Below the pieces are notes generated by a model. That model had not been told where the DNA came from, did no database searches, and saw nothing but the letters and a program-made list of their open reading frames with translations. DNA of 48,257 nucleotides from Halomonas rhizosphaerae (GTDB taxonomy: Bacteria > Pseudomonadota > Gammaproteobacteria > Pseudomonadales > Halomonadaceae): positions 1 to 48,257 of the forward strand of contig NZ_JASCQP010000031.1 of NCBI RefSeq assembly GCF_030010555.1, in the 5' to 3' direction. Of this stretch, positions 26,361-34,596 are shown piece after piece. A program made the translations under genes and the position numbers. Position 1 is the stretch's first letter. Each line of letters begins with the position of its first letter.

Positions 26361-26783
26361 TCACCGGCGCAGGTTGTCGATGGGCGGAATGCGGCACAGG
26401 CGCAGAAGGGTATTGCGACAGGCCTTGAGCCAAGGGTAGAGGCGGGCGGCGCGCCGGGGGCTGGCGAACAGGCGATACATCAGCCGGTTGAATACGCCGC
26501 TTCGCGTGCCGAGCAGGGTGAGGCGATGCAGGGCCTCGCTGCCGTGATACCAGCGATCGCCGACCTGCAGGGCGAAGCCCTGATCCAGGTCGATACCCCG
26601 GGCGCTGAGCTCGCGGCGTGCCTTGCTGGCCTGGCGCCCATCGATCAGCTCGAGCTCGCCGACGTCGTGGCGAATGCGCTGCCAGCGCACATAGCGCCGA
26701 CACATCGGGCAGTCGCCATCGTAGACCAGTCGTAGCCGGCGGCGGACCTCGTCGGGCGCCTGGAAATCGTTCGATCGTGACAA
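26361..26783 (-). CDS. DCC family protein (DUF393 thiol-disulfide oxidoreductase-like)
   Basis: A 140-residue protein with the signature LVYDGDCPMCRRYVRW at about 18-33, giving the DxxCxxC thiol motif of the DCC family, and the conserved LYPWLKACRNTLLRL near the end. Predicted thioredoxin-like redox protein of unknown partner. The start is a TTG with GGAGGAAG 8 bases upstream. The 5' end lies next to the first integron-integrase stub, so the integron relic inserted, or decayed, just upstream of this gene. Confidence 0.85.
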   Translation of the reverse strand: MSRSNDFQAPDEVRRRLRLVYDGDCPMCRRYVRWQRIRHDVGELELIDGRQASKARRELSARGIDLDQGFALQVGDRWYHGSEALHRLTLLGTRSGVFNRLMYRLFASPRRAARLYPWLKACRNTLLRLCRIPPIDNLRR

Positions 26784-26811
26784 AGCGTGCTTCCTCCGCG
26801 CTGGTGCCCGT

Positions 26812-26868
26812 CCAGCCTCGCATGGTCGCCTTCACGCGGTCCATCAGCTTCGACGGTCAGATTTCCAT
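26812..26868 (-). pseudogene. integron integrase 5' stub (first integron relic)
   Basis: The minus strand from ATG 26868 reads MEI, a stop, then PSKLMDRVKATMR. This matches 11 of 13 positions with PTKLMDRVKTTLR in the second stub at 42222-42290 and resembles the N-terminal start of integron integrases, which read away from the cassettes as here. The rest of the gene is gone. The assignment rests on a short segment plus context: it sits 10 bases from the first cassette junction. Confidence 0.6.
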
Positions 26869-26896
26869 CTAATCACTGTTATGCAGGACGTTCGTC

Positions 26897-26924
26897 TTGA
26901 CGTACGTACCTGAAGGCGTACACT
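26897..26924 (+). promoter_or_regulatory. promoter of the toxin-antitoxin cassette
   Basis: TTGACG (26897-26902) and TACACT (26919-26924) are separated by 16 bp, 33 bp before the antitoxin ATG. The palindrome ACGTACGT (26900-26907) and a further CGTAC at 26917 overlap the promoter and could be the operator for autorepression by the antitoxin-toxin complex. Cassette-borne promoters are typical of toxin-antitoxin cassettes. Confidence 0.6.
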
Positions 26925-26956
26925 TGGCGGAAAGTTGAACACGCAATAGGTGCGTC

Positions 26957-27199
26957 ATGACCGGAATCACAGCAACTGAGGCGCGCAGCAACCTCTATCG
27001 GTTGATCGACGAAACCGCTGAGTCCCACCAACCAATCGTCATCATGGGCAAGCGGAACAAAGCGGTCTTGGTATCCGAAGAAGACTGGTCGGCAATTCAG
27101 GAAACACTTTACCTGCTTTCCGTACCCGGTATGCGAGAGTCTATTCGTGAGGGGATAGATACTCCTGTGGATGAATGTGATGAGGAACTGGGCTGGTGA
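26957..27199 (+). CDS. type II antitoxin, Phd/YefM family
   Basis: An 80-residue antitoxin. The N-terminal Phd/YefM DNA-binding fold is seen in ITATEARSNLYRLIDETAES, then HQPIVIMGKRNKAVLVSEED and LYLLSVPGMRESIREG. The acidic C-terminus (DTPVDECDEELGW) is the expected toxin-binding tail. The toxin start overlaps its stop (GTGA at 27196-27199), so translation is coupled. It should neutralise the downstream toxin and repress the cassette promoter. Confidence 0.92.
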   Translation: MTGITATEARSNLYRLIDETAESHQPIVIMGKRNKAVLVSEEDWSAIQETLYLLSVPGMRESIREGIDTPVDECDEELGW

Positions 27200-27459
27200 C
27201 ATGGAAGTTGGTTTACACCAAGCAAGCACAGAAGGACGCAAGGAAACTCGCCTCCAGCGGGCTCAAACCAAAAGCCCAAGAATTGTTGACACCGATCGCA
27301 GAAGACCCATACCGCAAGCCGCCCCCATTTGAGAAGCTCGTTGGTGATCTTGCGGTGGCTTATTCACGCCGCATCAATATTCAGCATCGTCTGGTCTACC
27401 AAGTGCTCGAGGATGAGCGAGTGGTGAAAATTCTCAGGCTCTGGAGCCACTACGAATAA
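27196..27459 (+). CDS. type II toxin, Txe/YoeB family mRNA interferase
   Basis: An 87-residue RelE-superfamily toxin of the Txe/YoeB group. Features: WKLVYTKQAQKDARKLASSG, then EDPYRKPPPFEKLVGDL, YSRRINIQHRLVYQVL and the C-terminal KILRLWSHYE with catalytic-type H and Y. Members cleave mRNA in the ribosomal A site. Starts with GTG overlapping the antitoxin stop. Its stop codon lies one base before the attC, as usual in cassettes. Confidence 0.92.
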   Translation: MTWKLVYTKQAQKDARKLASSGLKPKAQELLTPIAEDPYRKPPPFEKLVGDLAVAYSRRINIQHRLVYQVLEDERVVKILRLWSHYE

Positions 27460-27460
27460 T

Positions 27461-27537
27461 GCATAACCAGCCGCTGTTGCCGGACAATTTTTCCAACGTT
27501 TCGCGGCTCAAAATTGCCGCAAAGCTTCGCGTTGGTA
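27461..27537 (+). other. attC site of the toxin-antitoxin cassette
   Basis: A 77-bp imperfect palindrome. Outer cores are GCATAAC (27461-27467) and GTTGGTA (27531-27537); the inner arms pair as CAATTTT with AAAATTG, flanked by GG/CC pairs, leaving unpaired bases as in known attC hairpins. The right core departs from GTTRRRY because no further cassette follows. Its arms resemble those of the attC at 46686-46757. Confidence 0.75.
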
Positions 27538-27649
27538 CGCCGGTGATCGGACATCAACGACGTTCCCCGAAAATAATCGACGCGCTGCGCTCACTTCCCG
27601 CCACTAACATGGGCCTGGCCGATAAGTCTTTCCTTCAGGAGCGCCTACG

Positions 27650-28228
27650 ATGCCAGTGATCGGGATGCCTCGCCATTCAGTATCTTTCGGGCTGTTACCG
27701 ATCGTCCTCGCTTGCCTGCTTGCTAGCCCCCCGAACTTTGCCGATGACCTGGAATTGCAGAGTCTCAGCCTGCGTGCCCGACTCTCGGAGAAGACCCTGC
27801 TGGGGGATGAGGCACCGGAGGATTTCGAGGAGTATGACCTGTCGGCCAACGTCGCGCTGCCCTGGGAGAACTACTCCACCTCGGGCTGGGGGACGGGCAC
27901 CCGGTTGATGGCGAGTGCCGGCGTGTTGCGGGGAGCGGGGGAGAATGCGCTCGTCGTGTCGGTCATCCCGGAGTTGACGTTCGGGAGCCAAGATGGGCGC
28001 TTCCTCCTGGACCTGGGCGCGGGTGGCGCCCTGTTCAGTCGGCATCGCTTCGGCACGCAGGATTATGGTGGGCCCTTCCAGTTCGCCCTGACCCTGGGCA
28101 TCGGGGGGCCGCTATATCGACAGCTGGGGCTCGGCTATCGGTTTCTGCACTATTCCGATGCCGGCGTTAATGGCTCGGATACCACCGGGGCGGATTTCCA
28201 CATGATCGAGTTCCGCTACCGTTATTGA
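27650..28228 (+). CDS. PagL-like lipid A acylhydrolase (outer-membrane beta-barrel)
   Basis: A 192-residue protein with an N-terminal signal peptide (SFGLLPIVLACLLASPPNFA) and alternating beta-strand pattern ending in the aromatic-rich FRYRY expected of outer-membrane barrels. The late motif GYRFLHYSDAGVNG gives His167 and Ser169, and Glu187 lies in FHMIEF, matching the His-Ser-Glu triad order of PagL lipid A 3-O-deacylases; the Ser-Glu spacing is a little longer than in the Pseudomonas enzyme. AGGAG lies 9 bases before ATG. It would trim lipid A in the outer membrane. It sits just right of the first integron relic. Confidence 0.7.
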   Translation: MPVIGMPRHSVSFGLLPIVLACLLASPPNFADDLELQSLSLRARLSEKTLLGDEAPEDFEEYDLSANVALPWENYSTSGWGTGTRLMASAGVLRGAGENALVVSVIPELTFGSQDGRFLLDLGAGGALFSRHRFGTQDYGGPFQFALTLGIGGPLYRQLGLGYRFLHYSDAGVNGSDTTGADFHMIEFRYRY

Positions 28229-28473
28229 GCATCGTCGGCATGGTGCTCGGCGGCGACGCCCACGCAAGGGGCAGGGCACCCGGTCACCGCCCTGCGCCGC
28301 CATCACCGTGCCGTTCCCGCGCCGAGCCCAGGGCCTCGGGACCAGCGGGGCATTGCCCCCGGTGCGCTCGGATTGGCGATTTTTTGACCACTCGACCAAG
28401 ACGAAGCCCCCAAAAAACTGGATAATGGCGGGTTTGCTACCCTCGCTTCGCCCAACGCTCCGGTGCCCCGTCC

Positions 28474-30702
28474 ATGGAAATCAAGGTCAACTATCTCGAC
28501 AACCTCCGGCTGGAGGCCAAGTTCGACGACTTCACGGTCATCTCCGACCAGCCCATCCGCTACAAGGGGGATGGCTCGGCGCCGGGACCGTACGACTACT
28601 TCCTGGCCTCCTCGGCGATGTGCGCGGCGTACTTCGTCAAGGTCTACTGCAACGCGCGCGACATTCCCACCGAGAACATCCGGCTCTCGCAGAACAACAT
28701 CGTCGACCCGGAGAACCGCTACAACCAGATCTTCAAGATCCAGGTGGAGCTGCCGGCGGACCTGTCCGACAAGGATCGCCAGGGCATCCTACGCTCCATC
28801 GACCGCTGCACGGTGAAGAAGGTGGTGCAGACCGGACCCGAGTTCCAGGTCGAGGCGGTCGACAACATCGACGAGGACGCCCAGGCGCTGCTGCTGGACA
28901 AGGCACAGGGCGAGGGCGCCACCTGGATCGAGGGCAAGGACCTGCCGCTGGAGCAGACCATCGCCAACATGACCGCGATCCTGGCCGATCTGGGCATGAA
29001 GATCGAGATCGCCTCCTGGCGCAACATCGTGCCCCACGTCTGGTCGCTGCACATCCGCGACGCTGCCTCGCCGATGTGCTTCACCAACGGCAAGGGCGCT
29101 ACCAAGGAGAGCGCGCTCTGCTCGGCGCTGGGCGAGTTCATCGAGCGGCTGAGCTGCAACTTCTTCTACAACGACCAGTTCTTCGGCGAGCGGATCGCGG
29201 GCAGCGCCTTCGTCCACTACCCGAACGAGGAGTGGTTCCAGCCCGGCCCCGACGACGCCCTGCCGGCGGGCATCCTCGACGAGTACTGCCGGGCGATCTA
29301 TGACCCGGAGGGGGAGCTTCGCGGCTCGAACCTGATCGACACCAACTCCGGCCAGGAGGCGCGCGGCATCGTCTCGCTGCCCTTCGTGCGTCACTCGGAC
29401 GGCGAGGTGGTCTACTTCCCCTCCAACCTGATCGAGAACCTCTACCTCAGCAACGGCATGAGCGCCGGCAACACCCTGCACGAGGCGCAGGTGCAGTGCC
29501 TCTCGGAGATCTTCGAGCGGGCGGTGAAGAAGCAGATCATCGAGGAGGAGCTGGCGCTGCCGGACGTGCCCCGGGAGGTGCTGGCGCGCTACCCCGCCAT
29601 CGTCGAGGGCATCGAGGCGCTGGAGGCCCAGGGCTTCCCGGTGCTGGTCAAGGATGCCTCGCTGGGCGGGCAGTTCCCGGTGATGTGCGTCACCCTGATG
29701 AACCCCAAGACCGGCGGCGTCTTCGCCTCCTTCGGCGCCCACCCGAGCTTCGAGGTGGCGCTGGAGCGCAGCCTCACCGAGTTGCTCCAGGGCCGCAGCT
29801 TCGAGGGCCTCAACGACTTCCCGCCGCCCACCTTCAATACGCTGGCCGTCACCGAGCCCAACAACTTCGTCGAGCACTTCATCGACTCCTCGGGGCTGGT
29901 CTCCTGGCGCTTCTTCAGTGCCCGTTCGGACGTGGAGTTCGTCGACTGGGACTTCTCCGGCAGCAACGCCCACGAGGCGGCGACGCTGTTCGGCATCCTC
30001 GAGGAACTGGGCCTCGAATCCTACATGGCCGTCCACGAGGACCTGGGCGCGCCGGTGTGCCGCATCCTGGTGCCCGGCTTCTCCGAGGTCTACCCGGTGG
30101 AGGACCTCATCTGGGACAACACCAACAAGGCGCTGCTGTTCCGCGAGGACATCCTGCACCTGCACGAGCTGAGCGACGCCCAGCTGGCCGACCTGCTCGA
30201 GCGCCTGGAGGAGAGCCAGATCGACGACCACCAGGACATCATCACCCTGATCGGCATCGAGTTCGACGAGAACACCGAGTGGGGCCAGCTCACCATCCTC
30301 GAGCTCAAGCTGCTGATCAACCTGGCGCTGGGCCAGCACGAGGAGGCGCTGGAGCGGGTCGACATCTTCCTGCAGTACAACGACAACACCGTGGCGCGCA
30401 ACCTCTTCTATCGCGCGGTGAGTGCGGTACTGGAGGTCCTCCTCGATGACGAGATGGAGCTGGACGACTTCCTGTACAACTTCCGGCGCATGTTCGGCGA
30501 GGCGACCATGGAGGCCGTGGTGGGATCGGTGAACGGCAGCGTGCGCTTCCACGGCCTGACCCCGACCAGCATGGCGCTGGAGGGGCTGGAGAAGCACCAG
30601 CGGCTGATCGAGAGCTACCAGAAGCTCCATGCCCACCGCGCCAAGCGGCATGAGGCCACCGGTGGGATTCGGGTGCCTCGCCCCGAAGGGTTGCCGGGCT
30701 AA
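28474..30702 (+). CDS. ycaO: OsmC domain / YcaO domain fusion protein
   Basis: A 742-residue protein. Residues about 1-135 form an OsmC-like domain (YKGDGSAPGPYDYFLASSAM with the first conserved cysteine region, and IDRCTVKKVV with the second). Residues about 160-560 form a YcaO ATP-binding domain (GKGATKESALCSALGEFIER, GNTLHEAQVQCLSEIFERAV). The C-terminal ~150 residues are helical/TPR-like. This layout is that of the enterobacterial YcaO protein, linked to beta-methylthiolation of ribosomal protein S12 with RimO. The 5' gap 28229-28473 has no gene. Confidence 0.93.
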   Translation: MEIKVNYLDNLRLEAKFDDFTVISDQPIRYKGDGSAPGPYDYFLASSAMCAAYFVKVYCNARDIPTENIRLSQNNIVDPENRYNQIFKIQVELPADLSDKDRQGILRSIDRCTVKKVVQTGPEFQVEAVDNIDEDAQALLLDKAQGEGATWIEGKDLPLEQTIANMTAILADLGMKIEIASWRNIVPHVWSLHIRDAASPMCFTNGKGATKESALCSALGEFIERLSCNFFYNDQFFGERIAGSAFVHYPNEEWFQPGPDDALPAGILDEYCRAIYDPEGELRGSNLIDTNSGQEARGIVSLPFVRHSDGEVVYFPSNLIENLYLSNGMSAGNTLHEAQVQCLSEIFERAVKKQIIEEELALPDVPREVLARYPAIVEGIEALEAQGFPVLVKDASLGGQFPVMCVTLMNPKTGGVFASFGAHPSFEVALERSLTELLQGRSFEGLNDFPPPTFNTLAVTEPNNFVEHFIDSSGLVSWRFFSARSDVEFVDWDFSGSNAHEAATLFGILEELGLESYMAVHEDLGAPVCRILVPGFSEVYPVEDLIWDNTNKALLFREDILHLHELSDAQLADLLERLEESQIDDHQDIITLIGIEFDENTEWGQLTILELKLLINLALGQHEEALERVDIFLQYNDNTVARNLFYRAVSAVLEVLLDDEMELDDFLYNFRRMFGEATMEAVVGSVNGSVRFHGLTPTSMALEGLEKHQRLIESYQKLHAHRAKRHEATGGIRVPRPEGLPG

Positions 30703-30748
30703 CCGCGCCCAGCGTCAGCGCACCGGCACGCGGCGTGCGATAGAGCGG

Positions 30749-32794
30749 TCAGGTCGTCCACTCCACCGGTGCGCGGGGATCCGGCGCGTAGGCGACATAG
30801 GTGCCGGTGCGTATCGTCCGTTCGAGGTGCTCGCCGAGGCCCGAATGGTGCCGAGCAATCCGGTCCAGGGCGTAGCGCAGCGAACGGGTCGTGCTGGTGC
30901 GTGCGCGCTCCACGCCACCCCCGACGCTGCGGGCCCGACCGTTCAGGCCGACGCCCCGGCGGAGCTCGTCGATCAGAAACTGGCGATCGGCACGCGCGAG
31001 CTCCGCGCGGTGCAGGTCGTTGTTCGCCTCGGCCTCCGCGATATCCTCCTCCGTCTCGGCGAGCCGCTGCCGATAGGCCTCGCGTGCCTTCGAATCGAAC
31101 ACCTCCAGTCCGCACGGGGTCGCGACGCCGAGCGCCTCCGACGGCTTGCCGATGGTGAGCGCCCCGCGCTCCACCGAGACCAGGTCGAGGACGTGAAACT
31201 CCCGGCCGGGCGCCGTCAGCAGGCGCTCCAGGTAGCGCATGCCCTTGAGGTCCCTCAGGTGGACGGTGGCGCCGCCGTAGGTGATCGTTCGCATGTCGCC
31301 CTCGCGCCGGAAGACGCAGCGCTCGGGGCTGGCCGCCTGCCGCGCGGGCGTCGCCGGCAGCTGTTCGCGGGCCATCTCCGCCCAGGGCCCGGCGTTGAGC
31401 GCCTCGAACGCGCGACAGGCGGCGTCGAGCTCCAGCTCGGCCGAGCTGTTGTCGCCCGCGGTATGGTGCGCCGCGGCGAGCTCGACCCGCAGGGTCGCCG
31501 CCTCGAACGGCATTCGCAGCGAGACCCACTCCATGACGGCCTCGCTCAGCAGCCGGATCGCTTCGCTTTCCCGCCCGTCGTGCAGCGCCAGGCGCCCCCT
31601 CGCGGCGAGCGCCGAGTTGTGCAAGGTGCGGCTCTGGTACGTCCGGGCGATCTCGGCGAGGTCGGCGGCGGCCTCTCGCGCGGTGCTATCGTCGCCGGCC
31701 GCCAGCGCGATAACGACCTGGGCCTCGCGCAGGGGTGCCCGTCTCAGGCCGCCTGTCGGCGGGCGCTCCTTCGACGGGATGTCGAACGGGGAGGCGAGGG
31801 CGCTCTCGATCATCGAGAAGGCGTCTTCGACGCGACCCTGGGCCAGTCGCAGCATCGCCAGCCCCGGCTGCGGCAGCCAGGCATTCTCGTGGGCCGCCAG
31901 GAACGCACCCTCGGCGCCCGCGAAATCGCCCTTGCGCAGTCGCACGTTGCCGAGTTCGGTCAATGGCCAACCGAATTCCCGGCGCATCCACGGGCGCAGC
32001 TCCTCGCAGGCCAGCAGGGCCTCCTGCTCGGCGGCGTCGCAGGGCCCGCGCAGGCGCATGATTTCCGCCTGGTGCACCCGGCAGCGGCCGTGGAGGCCCC
32101 CGAACGCGGCGCCCTGGCGCCAGCGTTCCATGGCTTCGGTCCACTCTTCCGCGCGGTCGTGCTGGCCGATCCACTGCATCGCGCAGATGAGCTCGCACCA
32201 CATCTGCCCGGTGGTGAGGGGGTCGAGGTTGCCCGAGCTCAGCGCCACGGCCACATCGTCCAGTGCGCTCAGCCCTTCATCGAGCTCGCCGTCATGGATG
32301 CGGACCCGGGCCAGGGCCACCTGGCCGATGATCGAGGGCGGCGAAAGGGCGTGCCGTTTCCCTCCCGCCATGGCCCGTCGAGCCCAGTGCCCCGTCCCGG
32401 GCATGTCACCACACATCAGGCGCTCGTAGGTGCGCACTGCGGCGAGCCACGCCCAGACCGGGCTGTCGGGCGCGTCTTCCACCAGGCGTTCCGCCCGCGA
32501 CAGCCAGGCACGCACGGTGGCCATCAGGCCCGTGTCCATCATCAGGTACATGCCCACCATGACCGCAGCGAACGCCGCCTCGTGACGTCGCTGGTCTTCC
32601 AGGTGCAGGTGGTAGAGCTCGCCATAGGCGGTCAGTGTGCCTTCCAGGTCACCGGCCCCGTACGCCGCCTGGGCGCGCAGCTCCAGTAGCTCGGCCGAGG
32701 GCGGCGCGGAGAGCCCGGCGAGCAGCTCCCGTGCCCGGACGAAGTCGCCGCTGTCGAGGGCAGCGCGGATCGGCGATAGCTCTGTTGCAGTCAT
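30749..32794 (-). CDS. large TPR-type regulator-like protein, no HTH seen
   Basis: A 681-residue helical-repeat protein. TPR-like repeats cover about 10-470 (for example LLELRAQAAYGAGDLEGTL and LTELGNVRLRKGDFAGAEGA). Residues about 500-680 match a C-terminal module common in large regulators: TITYGGATVHLRDLKGMRYL, APGREFHVLDLVS, AREAYRQRLAETEEDIAEAE and HLERTIRTGTYVAYAPDP. In other proteins this module follows AAA/ATPase or cyclase domains; here only the repeats are present. Divergent from the truncated haemoglobin gene (103-bp gap). Function unknown. Confidence 0.72.
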   Translation of the reverse strand: MTATELSPIRAALDSGDFVRARELLAGLSAPPSAELLELRAQAAYGAGDLEGTLTAYGELYHLHLEDQRRHEAAFAAVMVGMYLMMDTGLMATVRAWLSRAERLVEDAPDSPVWAWLAAVRTYERLMCGDMPGTGHWARRAMAGGKRHALSPPSIIGQVALARVRIHDGELDEGLSALDDVAVALSSGNLDPLTTGQMWCELICAMQWIGQHDRAEEWTEAMERWRQGAAFGGLHGRCRVHQAEIMRLRGPCDAAEQEALLACEELRPWMRREFGWPLTELGNVRLRKGDFAGAEGAFLAAHENAWLPQPGLAMLRLAQGRVEDAFSMIESALASPFDIPSKERPPTGGLRRAPLREAQVVIALAAGDDSTAREAAADLAEIARTYQSRTLHNSALAARGRLALHDGRESEAIRLLSEAVMEWVSLRMPFEAATLRVELAAAHHTAGDNSSAELELDAACRAFEALNAGPWAEMAREQLPATPARQAASPERCVFRREGDMRTITYGGATVHLRDLKGMRYLERLLTAPGREFHVLDLVSVERGALTIGKPSEALGVATPCGLEVFDSKAREAYRQRLAETEEDIAEAEANNDLHRAELARADRQFLIDELRRGVGLNGRARSVGGGVERARTSTTRSLRYALDRIARHHSGLGEHLERTIRTGTYVAYAPDPRAPVEWTT

Positions 32795-32897
32795 CGCTTG
32801 GCCCTCCTTGTTCCGGTTGTCACACGGATTGTCACGCTCTTTTGGCTAGGTGCCCAGTGCACCTGGCGAGAAACCATCCAAGAGAGGAGCATCTGCC

Positions 32898-33266
32898 ATG
32901 AGTGACACCCTGTATGACAGACTCGGCGGTCTCGCCGGTATCGACAAGCTCGTCGATCGCATTGTCGAGCTGCACCTCCAGAACGAGGTTGCCGGACCCC
33001 GCTATCGCGCCCTCGATGAGGAAGCCATCGACCACGCCCGCGAGAAGGTCAAGGAGTTCCTTGCGGCCGGCGCTGGCGGCCCCGTGGAGTACACGGGACG
33101 CTCGATGATCGAGACGCACACCGGGATGAACGTCAGCGCGGCCGAATTCGTCGCCGTGGTCGACGACATCCTGCAGGCCATGCAGGAGATGGAGTATCCG
33201 CCGCCGGTCTGCAACGAAGTGCTGGGCGTTGCCTATTCGCTCAAGGAGGAGATCGTTCATCGATAG
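32898..33266 (+). CDS. group I truncated haemoglobin-like protein
   Basis: A 122-residue protein of the truncated globin type: start YDRLGGLAGIDKLVDRIVEL, GGPVEYTGRSM before the F helix and the proximal histidine in ETHTGMNVSAAEF. The segment that normally carries the B9-B10 Phe-Tyr pair reads DRIVELHLQ, so the distal tyrosine that stabilises bound oxygen appears to be absent. The spacing of the early helices also differs from typical members. AGGAG precedes the ATG. It may bind haem with altered ligand chemistry, or act as a sensor. Confidence 0.78.
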   Translation: MSDTLYDRLGGLAGIDKLVDRIVELHLQNEVAGPRYRALDEEAIDHAREKVKEFLAAGAGGPVEYTGRSMIETHTGMNVSAAEFVAVVDDILQAMQEMEYPPPVCNEVLGVAYSLKEEIVHR

Positions 33267-33334
33267 GCAGCACGCCGACCTGCTGGATGGCTTCGGCGGC
33301 AAGTTGGACGGACCGCTGGTCGAGCTGGCGAGTG

Positions 33335-33428
33335 CATCAAGCGCCTCGCAGGAGTGGCGCTGATCCTGCTCGGCGGAGCGGTGATGGTGGGGCCGGCCTG
33401 GCTGCCGAACCTGGTGCCGATGCATTGA
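33335..33428 (+). pseudogene. short membrane-peptide remnant
   Basis: A frame reading CIKRLAGVALILLGGAVMVG then PAWLPNLVPMH lies directly after the haemoglobin gene and lacks a start. Upstream, LLDGFGGKLDGPLVEL is in another frame. The two together look like a decayed small membrane protein gene. Family not certain. Confidence 0.35.
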
Positions 33429-33449
33429 GCCGCGATGCTCGCTGGGCAC

Positions 33450-34397
33450 CTACAGGAAGGCCTCGAGCTCCTCGCGCCCCAGGTTGCCGCCGGTGATCAC
33501 CACCACGATGTCGCCCTCGGGCGGCAGCGTCACGGCCGCCTCCAGCAGGGCGGCCACGCCCACGGCGGCGCCGGGCTCGGCGGCGAGCTTGCCGCGGTAG
33601 AGGAGGTGGCGCATGGCGCGGTGGATGGCGGTTTCATCCACCGCGACCAGTTCGCAAACGTGGCGGCGGCTGAGCGGATAGGTGTGTTCGCCGACGATGG
33701 CCGCGGCCAGGCTCTTGGCGCAGGTCTCGACATGCGCGAGCCGGTGCATGCCGCCCCTGGCCCAGGCGTGGGCCATGCTCGCCGCACCGGCGGGCTCCAC
33801 GCCGAGCAGCGCCAGCGACGGGCGCAGGCTGGCGGTGGCCACGCCGATGCCGCCGATCAGCCCGCCGCCGCCGATGGGGCAGAGGATGGCGCTGGCCGCG
33901 GGCGCCTGCTCGAGGATCTCCAGCCCCACGGTGCCCTGGCCGGCCATGATGCGCTCGTCGTCGTAGGGATGCACCAGGGTCAGGCCGCGCTCCTCGACCA
34001 GCCGATGCATCAGCGCCCAGGCGGCGTTGATGTCGCCGTGCAGGATCACCTCGGCGCCGAGGTCGCGACTGCCGGCCACCTTGAAGGGACTGGCGTTCTC
34101 GGGCATCACGATGGTGACCGGCACCTCGGCCTGGCGGGCCGCCCAGGCCAGGCCCAGGGCGTGGTTGCCGGCCGAGACGGCGCCGAGCCCGCCGGCGAGT
34201 TCCTTCGGGCCGGCGGTGCGCAGCCAGTTGAGGGCGCCACGCGCCTTGAAGGAGCCGGTGCGCTGGAAGAGTTCGCCCTTGAGCCAGACCCGCCGCGCCA
34301 GCCTGTCGCTCAAGGCGTGGTCGAGCACCAGGGGCGTGGGGGCGAGCGTGTCGGCGAGGCGCGCTTGCGCCCGCTGGATGTCTGCCAGTGCGATCAT
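33450..34397 (-). CDS. threonine/serine dehydratase-like PLP enzyme
   Basis: A 315-residue fold-type II PLP enzyme. The Schiff-base lysine lies in FQRTGSFKARGALN, the phosphate-binding glycine loop is GGGGLIGGIGVA, and SAGNHALGLAWAA contains the substrate-binding SxGNH motif. Similar enzymes deaminate threonine/serine or hydroxyaspartate; specificity is not clear. No C-terminal ACT domain is present, so it would be a catabolic, non-allosteric type. ATG 34397 (MIALADIQRAQARL) matches family starts; the longer open frame is antisense to the GNAT gene. Confidence 0.88.
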   Translation of the reverse strand: MIALADIQRAQARLADTLAPTPLVLDHALSDRLARRVWLKGELFQRTGSFKARGALNWLRTAGPKELAGGLGAVSAGNHALGLAWAARQAEVPVTIVMPENASPFKVAGSRDLGAEVILHGDINAAWALMHRLVEERGLTLVHPYDDERIMAGQGTVGLEILEQAPAASAILCPIGGGGLIGGIGVATASLRPSLALLGVEPAGAASMAHAWARGGMHRLAHVETCAKSLAAAIVGEHTYPLSRRHVCELVAVDETAIHRAMRHLLYRGKLAAEPGAAVGVAALLEAAVTLPPEGDIVVVITGGNLGREELEAFL

Positions 34398-34596
34398 GCC
34401 TGAAGCGTAGCCGTTGACCGGCCCCGGGACGAAACCCCGAGGCGCAGGGCGGGGCGGAGGCGGCCAGGGGCAGGCCTTACACCCTGGCCCCTTGTTATCG
34501 TAGGGTTGGCAAGCGCCAGCGTACCGGACGCATCGCGATGGCCAGGCGGTGCCGGCAAGCGCGGCGATCATGGAGCACCACAAGAGGACCCCCCAG

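Larger units (their letters stand above)
26878..27537 (+). mobile_element. integron gene cassette carrying a toxin-antitoxin pair
   Basis: The cassette starts at core site GTTATGC (26878-26884) and ends at its attC (27461-27537), whose first core GCATAAC is the exact reverse complement of the start core, as expected for a genuine cassette. It holds an antitoxin and toxin in one direction with its own promoter, a frequent arrangement for toxin-antitoxin cassettes. attI itself is not preserved between the integrase stub and the junction. Confidence 0.8.

Noticed and set aside
28384..28426. TTGACC and GATAAT before the OsmC-YcaO gene as a promoter
   Set aside because: The two elements are 31 bp apart, far from the 16-18 bp needed.
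28789..30651. 620-codon open frame on the minus strand
   Set aside because: Exact antisense of the OsmC-YcaO gene, with low-complexity composition and no family resemblance.
30629..32689. 686-codon plus-strand frame
   Set aside because: Antisense of the TPR regulator-like gene; composition is that of a shadow frame.
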